Shown: in pieces, positions 46,118 through 57,120 of the stretch | Position numbering within the stretch: position 1 is the stretch's first letter | How the letters are laid out: each line of letters begins with the position of its first letter | The notes under the pieces: generated by a model | Database searches by the model: none | What the model saw: the letters and a program-made list of their open reading frames with translations, nothing else | Told to the model about the DNA's origin: nothing | Position numbers and translations under genes: made by a program | From: Sepioteuthis lessoniana | Taxonomy: Eukaryota; Mollusca; Cephalopoda; Myopsida; Loliginidae | Reading direction: 5' to 3' | Length of the DNA: 64,000 nucleotides | Assembly (NCBI GenBank): GCA_963585895.1 | Contig: OY757904.1 | Location: 67,257,833 to 67,321,832, forward strand

Positions 46118-46585
46118 AGGAAATATAGTTATAACTAGACAAGCGATTAATAAGCACCAAGTCTTGTACCGAGTTTCATTTTTTCGGTCATATAATATAC
46201 CAAGAAAAGTGGCGCCATACCAGATTTAGAAATACCATTGCATATCACTTGGCACATTTTCGACAAGCGAATCAGATTCGTTGCTTTTAACGTCACAAAG
46301 AGAAAGACAAAGGCATAAAAAATATCTCAAGGGAATAAAACTGATCCGGAAATAAATTGTCCGGAAATGATCATAAACATGATCTTTGGCCGATCACTTG
46401 GAATAAATGAAGCATTTATGCCAAATATAAGAATTTATAACGGGTAAACTTGCTCAATTCATAAAATATCTGATTATATAACCAATGATATGCCGAATAG
46501 TATGTATCATATAAAATTCGTCAAAACACAATAATTGAATTAAAACATAAATAATTAAATTGGTCAAAATAGTCATTAACCTTAC

Positions 46586-46587
<2 letters not shown>

Positions 46588-46647
<60 letters not shown>
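46588..46647. repeat. (AT)n microsatellite
   Basis: About 58 bp of TA dinucleotides. The flanks (46120-46585 and 46650-47395) hold nothing I can classify. Confidence 0.95.
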
Positions 46648-46648
<1 letters not shown>

Positions 46649-47397
46649 TAATTGAAACAGTTGGGAAAGAGAAGATATTAATATTTTGTTTTTATTTTCT
46701 TTTATTTCTGTAGATTCAAGACCAAGTATCTGGACAAGTTGATTGAATATGATGTCGTGAGGGGATTAGTTAATGCTCCAACTATTTAGGGGTTAGATCT
46801 TGTGGCATTCAAACTTGCATGCTACGCTACGATATTGTTACCAGTTCATGCTCCAGTAACGCTATTACATTCAATTTTAGACCAATTAAATTCAAAATCA
46901 ATGAACCTATTATTCCCCATGTTATATACTTTTTTTACAAGTTTAGGTTTACTATTTATTAACCGAAACAATTTATAGGTTATTAAACAAATGTACAAAA
47001 CAAAATAAATAGGTTTAGATGAAACCTTTCTCGGGTTGTTCAAACGTGGTCGGGAATTCTCCACGTTATACCACGGTAATAAAACACTGGCTGGATTAAA
47101 AATTCACAAACGGGATGTGCAACCCTGGCCGGATATCACATAAAAACACATAAATATTCACTTGCCTTCTGTCATGCAAACTATAATATTAAGAAGAATA
47201 ATATATCCGCGGTTTTGTGGGGTAAGCAAGAATATAATCACGAGCGATCTTCTCTTAAGCATTCCTAAACATGGACGAGACAGTATTGGCCTACCATCAG
47301 AGAATCACTTACTCCAATTCTATGCGGTCACAAGCGAGGAATGATAGGGAGGATGACAAGAGAGATTTTGAGAACTCTGTATTGCTAGAGGGATTTC

Positions 47398-47446
<49 letters not shown>
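47398..47446. repeat. (AT)n microsatellite
   Basis: About 46 bp of TA dinucleotides. Confidence 0.95.
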
Positions 47447-47448
<2 letters not shown>

Positions 47449-47564
47449 AAAGGTACATTTTTGTTGTGAAATCATATCAATAACATTAAGAGAATTTTCA
47501 AAACTTTTAGTGCACAAGTAAAAAATGTGAGAGACGTGCTTGTAAGCCATCTTTTAAAGAAGGT

Positions 47565-47866
47565 CATTACAAGGCACCAACAATACGGCCACCTGCCTCT
47601 CATCACAAAAACTATCCAAGTCAGACGAATCAGACATGCAGGACACTGCTGGAGAAGCAAGGACGAGCTCATAAGTGATGTACTCCTATGGACCCCCACA
47701 AATGGTCGGGAAAAAGCAGGACGACCAGCTCTAGCGACCAGAACGACCAGCTATGTGAGGATACGAGATGTAGCCCTGAATACCTAACAGAGGCGATGAA
47801 CGATAGGGAAAAGTGGCGAGAGAGGGTCAGTGATATCCATGCCTGCGGCACGACATGATAATGATG
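47565..47866 (+). mobile_element. RTE-like LINE, 3' fragment
   Basis: Plus strand, 5'-truncated: QYGHLPLITKTIQVR, then RHAGHCWRSKDELISDVLLWTP, then after a local duplication (GACCAGCTCTAGCGACCAGAACGACCAGC region) MNDREKWRERV, ending CACGACATGATAATGATG. An internal duplication and frameshifts disable it. Confidence 0.8.
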
Positions 47867-47984
47867 CCTTTATGCTTGAATTTTGAATGGGCTCCCTGAT
47901 TTTTTTTTTTAACTATTCGAAAACCATTTTTTTTCTAATTAAAAACAAATTAATGCTGGTCATGTGTCAGTTATGGAGTAAAAT

Positions 47985-48400
47985 TTCACACTGATACATA
48001 CATTCAAAAATAAATTAAGTGCACTTACTACATCAGTTTTCACCGTAAAAAATGGAATTGGAGACCCGAGTTCAAATCCTGTATATAGTTGTTTACATTT
48101 CATTTCTCCCAATTACTCTTGGGAAAGGCATGAATCCAACTGTTTCTGGACCATCCAACCAAGTTAAAATATTTAAGCAGATTCGATCTTCTACCTGATT
48201 TAAGCGACCAGTCCAAGCAAAGGAAAACCGAGTTCAAACTTGCGTAGAAATTAACAGCTTGGTGAAGTAACAAGCCTAGGTAAAGGAAAACATCAAATTA
48301 TAACCAACTTCATTCAATATAAAAATTTACTTTGTTTCGTATCCTTCTTATGCTGGAGGTTTTAGGAAAATGTATTCAAATTTTATATTGAAATTCGTTC
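47985..48400 (+). mobile_element. tRNA-derived SINE (family 1) with extended tail
   Basis: B-box CCGAGTTCAAATCCTG at about 48068, CTCTTGGGAAAGGCATGAA body, then 'GTCCAAGCAAAGGAAAACC'. It continues into a block TTGTTTCGTATCCTTCTTATGCTGGAGG that recurs after the SINE at 53.0 kb. Confidence 0.65.
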
Positions 48401-48404
48401 ACAT

Positions 48405-49515
48405 ACCAAGTCTTCATAATAAATAGGTTGCATTAATTGCGGAACGTTTAAATTGATGAACGTAAATACACATACATTTTGTAGAATGTATATTTGTCTT
48501 TTTTTCTCTCTATGAACGAGGGCCGGCTAAAAATCCCCAAGCCTGACCCAGAAACTCACATTGAACGTGATCAAATAAGATTTATTAATCTACACGGTTC
48601 ATTTTGTCGGTGTTGCAGTACTTGGGTCTCATTGTAAATACTATTACCGATAACAGATATGGCGTCATCACCTGAAATTTTCAGCCCAGGATGTTTCAGC
48701 TTATCCTGGAACATATGTAAATAAAGAAATACCTCAACCTATCACAGCTGATTTCAAACCTTAAAATATTACTTAATGGCTATTAATCTATTGTTCTATT
48801 TTTTTTATGTATCATTGGTAGACGGATGATTGTGAATAAAGAATATTTATCTGAACATCACTATTTTTTTCAACTTTCGAATTCAGTGTTTTGATACAAC
48901 GTAATAATCTGGTAATTAGTACCGATTTTCCTGAAACATAAAACTCATTGATAATTTCAATTTATTTTTATTGGAAATTTTAATGTTTTCTTTTGAAAAT
49001 GCAATTAAAATATTTTGATATTGTATGGTTAATTTTAGAGTATGATTAGCTTTGATTAATTGTTTGGGCGATTGGTTCTAGTAGTTTTTAAAACAGAGAC
49101 CGAATTCACGAAGAATTTTATTTAGAATTGATGAGATAAGAGTTTTGAGTATCTCCTGCAAAGTGTCAATAATTTCTTGCACGTCATTCCTTGAATCATA
49201 TAAGAACAAGTTTAGATTGATGCTGACCTCTGGTCTCCTGGAAGTTTAAAACTGCATTTTTAACTCGCCCTTGAAAATTCATAGTGTGATACTTTCAACT
49301 GGAATAAGCTCAATATTCCTTTGAAATATAAACTGCCGATCTTCAGCCTCGAGATTCATATTTCTTAACATATCCATTCATTCAGCTTACAGGAAAACAA
49401 ATAAAAATGTAATGTCTCACAAAATCATAAGACCACGGAATACACTTCTAAACACTCTCCTTTTTTTAATGGTAGGCCGTGACAGAGATTCTTTGAAGTT
49501 ATCTGTGTCCTTGGT
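48405..49515. other. Mostly unclassified; possible DNA-transposon remnant
   Basis: 48525-48770 (GAGGGCCGGCTAAAAATCC onward) is more evenly composed than its surroundings and could be a decayed mariner-like or other transposon piece. I see no terminal repeats. The remainder is AT-rich without ORFs. Confidence 0.3.
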
Positions 49516-49516
49516 G

Positions 49517-51428
49517 AGATCATCATCATCATCATCATCATCATGTCGTGCCGCCAGCACGGATATCCCTGACCCTCTCCCGCCACTTCTCCCTATCATT
49601 CATCGCCTCCAGGAGGTCTTCAGGTTTACATCCTGTGTCCTCACATAGCTGCTGTATGTAAGTTCGAGCTGGTCGTCTGGCTTTTGCACGGCCATATGTG
49701 GGGGGTCCATAGGAGTACATCACTTATGAGCTCGTCCTTGCTTCTCCAGCAGTGTCCCGCGTGTCTGGTTCATCTTACTTGTATAGTTTTCGTGATGGGG
49801 GGCAAGTGTCCCTATAGTTGGTGTCTCGTGGGGTGTTGTCGCCAGGACTTGTTCAATACTGCTCTCAACATTCTTGTGTAATTTCCGTCTAGTTTCTTCT
49901 CCAGCCGTTTAGTTAGCGTCCATGTAGTGCATCCATATAGCAGTATCGATACAACCGCTGCCTGGAAGAAACTGCGTTTCATTTTATCGGTTAGGTCCGA
50001 CTTCCATATGATCGAGAGCCTATCGATAGCCGTCCATACCTTCGTCAGTCATGTGTCGATGTCTTTTTCGGTTGATGAGACGCTACTTCCTCGGTAGGTG
50101 AATCTGTCTACTAGTTTCAGAGAGGCTCCGTCTAGTGTGGTAATGTTGCCCGTTTGGTTGTAACACATATATTCAGTTTTGTGTGCATTGACATGAAGGC
50201 CAATGCCAGATGCGGCTCGTTCCAGACTATGCAGTAGTGTGTCTGCTTGATTTGGCGTATTCGCCAGTAACGCCAAGTCATCAGCGTAGTCAGCGTCCGT
50301 GATTGTTTTTGCAGGGTATCTTTTGCTTCTTCTCTTAGTCAGATCGAAGCCATTTTCTCTGATTTTGTCGATCGAAGTTCTTAGCACATAGTCTAGACAG
50401 ATGATAAAGAGGTACGGGGCTAGCGTGTGTCCTTGTAGTAGTCCTGCTACAATGTCGAAATATTTCGTGTCTCCATCTGGTGAATGTACTTTCCCTTTGG
50501 TGTTTCTGTAGAGAATCATTATCGCTGCTACGGTTTCTTTTGGTAGGCTGTATGCTAGTAGGATTTGTTCCATCTTTCCTCTTTTGATGGAGTCGAAGGC
50601 CTTGATGAAGTCGACAAATAGTAATGTCGCCTGAAGGTTTTTTGCCCGGACGCCTTCAAGGATTCTACGGATGGTCAGTATTTGTGAGGTTGTGGATCTA
50701 TTTCTCCGGAAGTCATTTTGGTTTTTCCTAAGGATGTTGTCTATTTTGGGTTCTATGCAGTTTCGTAGTAGGGCATTATAGATTTTGGTTGCTATGGATG
50801 TCAGTGGTATCCCTCGGTAGTTCTTGGCTAGTCCGAGGTAGCCTTTTTTAGGGAAAGGAAGGATGCATCCCTTAATCCATCTTTCTATCCTATTTTGACT
50901 ATAGACTGCGTTGCGTTGCCGGAGCAGTATATCATCGAATTGTCTTGTCTTCCACACTTCTGGGGGGATCTCGTCTAGCCCTGCAGCTTTCCTATTTTTA
51001 ATTCTTCTAAGAACAGAGTCGAGTTCTTCTTTGGGGAAAGGACCTAGTTTAATGTCTAATTGCTTACTGATAATTCTGGTGATCGGTTCATCCGTTATTT
51101 TCGGTGGGTTTCCTAGTAGATTTTTGAAATGCTGTTCCCACAGTTTTACTCTTTCTTGTTGGCTTGCAGCTTTCAATTTTGCTTTGGCTGTGGTCTTCCT
51201 TCTACTTACTTCGTTTATTGTTTGCCAGGCTATCCTGGATTGTCTATCTTCCACCGAGTCTCTAATCTTATCTATCTGAATTTGTATGTATTCTGCCTGT
51301 TCTTTTAGATATATTCCTGCTAATTGATATTGTGCCTTTTCTAGTTTTCGGGCATTTGTGTTTGTTGTGTTCTTCCGATAGCTTTTGGAGGCAGTTTTCA
51401 CGAGTGCTCGTTTTTCTCTAACGCCAGC

Positions 51429-51430
<2 letters not shown>
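49517..51430 (-). mobile_element. RTE-like LINE, longest copy (5'-truncated)
   Basis: Minus strand. The 3' tail is the (ATC)n at 49519-49544, i.e. TGATGA on the element strand. Above it lie the C-terminal domain and a nearly full reverse transcriptase. It is truncated at 51430, directly at an (AT)n array, so the apurinic-like endonuclease expected in this group is missing. Ten RTE-like fragments occur in this window; this one is the best reference. Confidence 0.85.
49541..51401 (-). pseudogene. RTE-like reverse transcriptase, near-intact
   Basis: A 450-codon open frame runs 51401-50049. In it are KNRKAAGLDEIPPEVWK (about 130-146), NYRGIPLTS, motif A FVDFIKAFDS (262-271), GLLQGHTLAP, catalytic YADD (372-375) and LHVNAHKTEYMCYN. 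It ends DIDT-stop because a CGA codon, still CGA in the 56 kb copy, has become TGA at about 50048. Beyond the stop the frame continues through LTK...SDLTDKMKRS, HAGHCWRSKDELISDVLLWTP, then shifts at a run of six G near 49700 where relatives have five. The ATG is internal; the true N-terminus is lost. The enzyme would perform target-primed reverse transcription. Confidence 0.85.

Positions 51431-51489
<59 letters not shown>
51430..51489. repeat. (AT)n microsatellite at LINE truncation
   Basis: TA array abutting the 5' truncation of the RTE copy. Confidence 0.95.
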
Positions 51490-51491
<2 letters not shown>

Positions 51492-51983
51492 GGTCAGACT
51501 CCAGTTCTGGAAATCTGGGCAGTGTTGTGTACACTCCCATTGTCATTAACTGGACTTCTACACTGAAATAAAATAGTTCTAAAAGGTAGGGTTCAATCTT
51601 TAAAAATCATTCTTATATGATAGGACCTTTAAAGAAACTACTACATAGAAATGTTAATGTGAACGTAAAATGAACATGATCTTCTCCACATGCAATAACC
51701 GTATGTAGGTTGACATGCAGTTAAAATACATGAATCAATAATTCATTTGGAGACAATTTAACCAGATATATTTCCATTGGCTAGGGTTAACAATAAAAAG
51801 TACGAATTTTGCCGATAGAAAAAAAAGAATCCACATGTAGCACAAATTAAGTAGGCGGCTCGGTACGTCTGGAGCCAAGTCTAGGTTACTGCCGGAGCTG
51901 ATATGATGTTTACTGATTCGAATTCTGCAATGAAGGCAGGACGTCACTGAAGAGCTCTTATAAGCAACCCGAATGTATTTATG

Positions 51984-51985
<2 letters not shown>
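51490..51985. other. No recognisable gene
   Basis: Unclassified sequence; 51830-51975 is somewhat GC-richer. No second copy seen. Confidence 0.4.
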
Positions 51986-52021
<36 letters not shown>

Positions 52022-52435
52022 AGTTGCGCTGCTAGCATGGATTCCAAGACACACTCTTGCCATTTGTCCCTATCATCCATCGCTCTAAAAAGCATCCTCT
52101 GTCTGTACATACCTGTTCTTGATAGGTGCTAGTTGATCGTCCAACACTTCCACATTCGTGTGGAGAGGTCCATAGGAGAATATCACTTAAGAATTAATTC
52201 TTACTTCTGCAGCAGTGTCCTCCATGTCTTTTCCGTTTTATTTGAATGATTTTCGAGATAGGAGGTAGGAGGACATTCAGCTGCTGCTTTGTGCGATGTT
52301 GCTACCTAGATTTGTTCAATATGACTCAGAATTCTCGTGCTATTGCTGTCAAGCCTTTTATCTAAGCGCTTCAGTCAGCGTCCATGCGATGCAACCATAT
52401 AGTAGAAAGAAAAAAAAAAGCGTTTTATTTTATCC

Positions 52436-52486
<51 letters not shown>
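51986..52486 (-). mobile_element. Divergent RTE-like LINE fragment between two (AT)n arrays
   Basis: 52020-52436 aligns in order with the minus-strand RTE 3' region: CCTATCATCCATCGCTC, GTCCATAGGAGAATATCAC, GCAGCAGTGTCCTCC, GTCAGCGTCCATG. It is a different, older subfamily. It is framed by TA arrays at 51986-52019 and 52437-52486. No TGATGA tail is visible. Confidence 0.65.
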
Positions 52487-52487
<1 letters not shown>

Positions 52488-52959
52488 CACGCAAGTGTCA
52501 TCAATCTTTCTTTGATAATCTGCATTGTAAACCTTTAATTTGTTCTTAATCCGAATGCCAATGCCTTGTGTATCTGTTAGAACTACAATGATCAGTGCTT
52601 GCAAAAAGACTTCTGGAAGAAAAAAAAAGATTTTCTTTACTCTTTAATATTCATGATTTTCGACTGAAAATATTCTATACTGGATAAGGAAAGTTGTTTT
52701 CACTGGCATACATCGTTACTCAGTGAACAGAGAATTCTTCGAAGATTGATTAGTGTTTTTTTTTTTTTTTTTTTATTCGGTCGGCAGATGTTGAATTTGA
52801 CATTCTCTTTTTTATTAGTAAATTTTTTGAGGGCAGTAAGTTTATTATACATAAATTTAAGTGCAGGTCAACAAAACGTTAATATTTATAAACATGTCTC
52901 AAATAAAATTTCGACAACCTCCTACAAAAAAACACGCGAGACGCCCATATTTTAGTGGT

Positions 52960-53240
52960 TATCGTCAAAGAAAATGGGCCGGGTGATCCGAGTTCAAATC
53001 CTGGAAGAGGCTGTTTGTGTTGAACGAAGCACTATTATCTGGATAAGTATACATCCGACTAATATTCGTCGAGCATTAGATAAACTGTTGAGCAGATTAG
53101 TCTCTTTAATTTCATTATGAAAACCAGTCAATTAGATAAAAAAAAGTCTGAATTCAAACTATTTAAACTACGATTAAAAAGTGACCTTGTGTCGTATGCT
53201 CTTCGTGTGGAGGATTTGGGTTAATACATTTGAAAAAAAA
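52960..53240 (+). mobile_element. tRNA-derived SINE (family 1) with extended tail
   Basis: B-box CCGAGTTCAAATCCTGG at about 52990; TATTATCTGGATAAGTATAC body; and a tail block CTTGTGTCGTATGCTCTTCGTGTGGAGG shared with the copy at 48 kb. Confidence 0.65.
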
Positions 53241-53244
53241 AATA

Positions 53245-54540
53245 TCTGCCTGGTGTATATCAATCAAACAGAATCCAAGAATGAGCTCTTAACATATTTG
53301 TGTTTTCTTAGATGTTTTTTTTTTCTTTAATAAAGATAAAGGGTTATAAATATGTTCATTTTTTGGCAGAAATTACATCCACTGGTAGATTTAAAACTGA
53401 AATATCAACTTATCTCATCGCGGATAAATATTTTTCTGATATCTAATCACTTAGTTTCGTACCTTTTTTTTTCTTTCTAGGAGTTAAACTCATAAGTTTG
53501 ACAAAATTTAAATCAAAATAGACAACACATTATTTTTCAAAAATATTTTTTTCTTTCTTTGTGAGAGGAACGTTTTGTAATCGCACTCAATCATGTAAAA
53601 GGAAAAAGTGCCACGTTTCGAAACTAACACTTATGACAGGCTAAATAGTATTTTATTTATATTTTACACCGCATACAATTGTATACAGTCGCTAAAGAAA
53701 AAGAAAGACGCAGAGAGAGAGAGAGAGAGAGAGAGAGAAAGTCACCTGATTTCAACATTCCTTTTGACTTATAATCAATCACAAAAAATAAGTTACAAGC
53801 ATCCTTTCTTAAAATAAATAATTTTCAAACGATCACATATTTTCAAGCATTCCTCCCTAATACCATCAATGTGTGCACGAGTCAACGGTTTACAGTAACA
53901 AAACTTATCTAATAATTATATTGTTCTGATTACTTCAGATAATTCTGCAGTCAATACGGTACTAGTCAATGGCTTGTTAATATCTCTTAGAATTGTCTTT
54001 TAACGGAAGGTAATTTCCAGATATTTCTTTTCGGAATACATGTTCATTATAAAATACCGTTAATATACGTGAGGTTATTCCATAGTGTTTTATTCAGCAT
54101 AAACAGGGAAAACGTTTTCTCGAAATTTAGATAAATTACTCTAGTTTGTTTAAATATGGCACCAGAAGTTTTAACAACTGAATTAAACAATATTTTGGAT
54201 TCTAACTGATGAGCAATTTTTACAGCTAAATAAAAAAAGAACATTTTTCAAGTTCGTTAATTCAATGATTATTTCAACGGATTATAATGCTCAATTAGGA
54301 TTTATCTGATGTTGTAATTAAATATTTGTTATACTAATTGTAAAAAAACTGTGATTTCATATCTTCCTACCTAATTAGAAACATAAAAGTATTCGTATTT
54401 TGTCACAATCTCGATTATTTAAGACAAATATATTCTTCTAGTTGAAATGAATTCTAAATTAACTCAGGATAATATGGATTATAAACAACTTTGAGTTTAA
54501 ATAACTTTTCTTATTATAAATCATTTACCAAAATTTGTTT
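53245..54540. other. No recognisable gene; AT-rich
   Basis: Contains a (GA)n microsatellite at 53714-53739. No ORF or repeat of note otherwise. Confidence 0.5.
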
Positions 54541-54764
54541 TCAAGTATTCTTCTCTAATACATTTTATTTGTACACCATTAGAGGGTTTGAAATATTTTA
54601 AACAACTATCTCGTTTTATAAAAACTCAATACTATTTTGTAAACAATGATTGCTTCATGTAACTATTCTTAATACAAAATATATTTTACCTAGCTATTTA
54701 CCTTCATTAATTTCTACCAAACTCTATTAATTCCAAATATATCCAGTTGACACAAATATGAGAA

Positions 54765-54910
54765 CTTATTAGGTTCTAACACTCAGGGTTACTGTAGACC
54801 TGTAAATTATGGCGAGGGAATAGTGTCTCCACACACTTCAGAATTCAATTTCTATATCGTTATCCCCTGATTTAACTTAATGATCTATCCAAGACCCATG
54901 TCATATGACG
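54765..54910 (+). repeat. Dispersed repeat C, 5' half
   Basis: TTATTAGGTTCTAACACTCAGG, GTCTCCACACACTTCAGAATTC and CCAAGACCCATGTCATATG correspond in order to the first half of repeat C. The SINE that begins about 35 bp later may have interrupted it. Confidence 0.5.
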
Positions 54911-54942
54911 TTAGCACTCATCACCGTATTCTTAGCTTGTTC

Positions 54943-55195
54943 CGGGGGGGGGTCCTCGTGGTGTAATTGTTAAAGCGATGGGCTACGTAATCGTAGTAAG
55001 CGAGTTCTACTCCAGTCGCGCTATTATGTTCACTTTCGGGCAAATACCCTTGGGAAAGGTATGAACCCCCTTATCCTCCCAGCTATGGGTTAAATAGTAC
55101 CACCACTGTTCTTCTATGAGAATGGCTTTGGCATTAATTAACCTACAAACGATGATATGCCATTAAACAAAGAAACCAAAACCAAACCAAAATAA
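54943..55195 (+). mobile_element. tRNA-derived SINE (family 1), best copy
   Basis: Head TCCTCGTGGTGTAATTG (A-box) and GCGAGTTCTACTCCAG (B-box), then CCCTTGGGAAAGGTATGAA, CCCAGCTATGGGTTAAATAG, GGCTTTGGCATTAATTAACC, and a tail of AAACC-type repeats. A classic tRNA-head plus family-body SINE about 250 bp long. Confidence 0.85.
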
Positions 55196-55199
55196 ATTA

Positions 55200-56160
55200 C
55201 GTTGTTCCCATTTTTAAAGATATTAATTTCGTAAAATCACAACTCATTTCAAAAAGATATTCAAAAAAGTTAAAATATAATAACTTGTATTTTTCCCATA
55301 TCCGTTTATATGACAGTTTTCTAATATTTTAACGCTTTTATGTAAAAAGGAAAGCTTTTAGATGCATTCATTGAAGTTAAATCTCTACATTTTTCATGGG
55401 AGACTAGCAATGCAAACATTTCTTGACCTGACATGTCTGAGGAAAAGTAATCGTCTCATGTATGAGCGAGCTGGTCTTGTATAGATGGTGATACAGAGAT
55501 TTAAAAAAAACATGAGGCACTTCATCGATCTTTATTTATTTATTTTTGAACTTAGACAGTTTTAAAACTTCCGTTGGCAATTACTGGATCTGCGTCTTTT
55601 TGAACCCATGTCAACAGAACATTTGCATTTATTCTTTTAAATTACATATTTTAACTCCATTTTAGATCCCTAAAAAGAAGAACAGTTTGCTATGATAGTT
55701 TACGTGCGTTCTTTGTTTGAAATGAAATAACTGTTCATGTTTTCGAGGACTTTTTTTTTCTGTTTATTGTTCATTATGAATAATGTATTTTCACAGAAGT
55801 TTCACAAAATTTCTTTCAAAGTTCATTCAGTGCGTGAATGTAGCAGTTTTCTCACAATTTGATTAAATATGAAACTCTTTTGATACTTTTTTCCACTGCC
55901 GATTATTATTTAAATTGTGCCCACAGCGGAATAACCACTTGAAAACTGATCATAATTTTTTAAATGGGCTATATTTCCTCATAAGAATTTTTTAAAATTT
56001 GAACTGAAATCAAACTGGTATAAAAGTGTCTGTATTATTCCCCTTATATAGGAAATCAACATTTCAAACAATGAATCTGTCATACAAATAGCAGAGAAAA
56101 ATCTTAGTATATACTCTAATTTGTTTGATTTGTCGAATAAAATATGCTACATATAATAAA
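55200..56160. other. No recognisable gene; AT-rich
   Basis: No ORF or repeat of note. Confidence 0.5.
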
Positions 56161-56164
56161 ATTC

Positions 56165-57084
56165 ATCATCATCATCATCATATCGTGCCGCTAGCACGGA
56201 TATCCCTGACCCTCTCTCGCCACTTCTCACTATCATTCATCGCCTCCGGCAGGTCTTCAGGGTTGCATCCTGTGTCCTCATATAGTTGCTGTATGTAAGA
56301 TCGTGCTGGTCGTCCTGATTTTGCACATCCATATGTGGGGGTCCACAGGAGTACATCGCTTATGAGCTCGTCCAGCAGTGTCCCGCGTGTCTGGTTCGTC
56401 TAACTTGTATAGTTTTCGTGATGGGGGCCAAGTGTCCGTATAGTTGGTGTCTCGTGGGGTGTTGTCGCCAGGACTTGTTTAATACTGCTCTCAACATTCT
56501 TGTGTAATTTCCGTCTAGTTTCTTCTCCAGCCGTTTAGTTAGCGTCCATGTCGTGCATCCATATAGCAGTATCGACACAACCACTGCCTGGAAGAAACTG
56601 CGTTTCATTTTATCGGTTAGGTCCGACTTCCATATGATCGAGAGCCTATCGATAGCTGTCCATGCCTTCGTCAGTCGTGTGTCGATGTCTTTTTTGATTG
56701 ATGAGACGCTACTTCCTAGGTAGGTGAATTTGTCTACTAGTTTCAGAGAGGCTCCGTCTAGTGTGGCAATGTTGCCCTTTTGGTTGTAACACATATATTC
56801 AGTTTTGTGTGCATTGACATGGAGGCCAATGCCAGATGCGGCTCGTTCCAGACTATGCAGTAGTGTGTCTGCTTGATTTGGCGTATTCGCCAGTAACGTC
56901 GGCGTCCGTGATTGTTTTTGCGGGGTACCTTTTGCTTCTTCTCTTAGTCAGCTCGAAGCCATTTTCTCTGATTTTGTCGATCGAAGTCCTAAGCACATAG
57001 TCTAGACAGATGATAAAGAGGTACGAGGCTAGTGTGTTTCCTTGTAGTACTCCTGCAACAATGTCGAAGTATTCCGTGTCTCCA
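56165..57084 (-). mobile_element. RTE-like LINE fragment
   Basis: Minus strand, tail TGATGATGATGAATTTT at 56165; 5' truncation at 57084. A probable imperfect target-site duplication is AAAATTCAT (before the tail) and AAACTTCAT (from about 57085). Much closer to the 50 kb copy than the other fragments. Confidence 0.85.
56360..57084 (-). pseudogene. RTE-like reverse transcriptase C-terminal part, active site deleted
   Basis: Open from 56794 to 56360 (144 codons): MCYNQKGNIATLDGASLKLV, DTRLTKAWTAIDRLS, WKSDLTDKMKRSFFQA, HAGHCW. Upstream, compared with the 50 kb copy, exactly 17 bases are missing at 56898/56899, removing the YADD codons and shifting the frame. A second small deletion follows the HAGHCW block (about 56370). 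Confidence 0.8.
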
Positions 57085-57120
57085 TAAACTTCATTAAATA
57101 CTTATCAATCTAATGATATA

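Noticed and set aside
50911..51279. 122-codon plus-strand ORF
   Set aside because: Antisense shadow of the RTE-like reverse transcriptase, without independent motifs.
54943..55020. Functional tRNA gene
   Set aside because: The tRNA-like head lacks a proper cloverleaf and continues into a SINE body shared by several dispersed copies.
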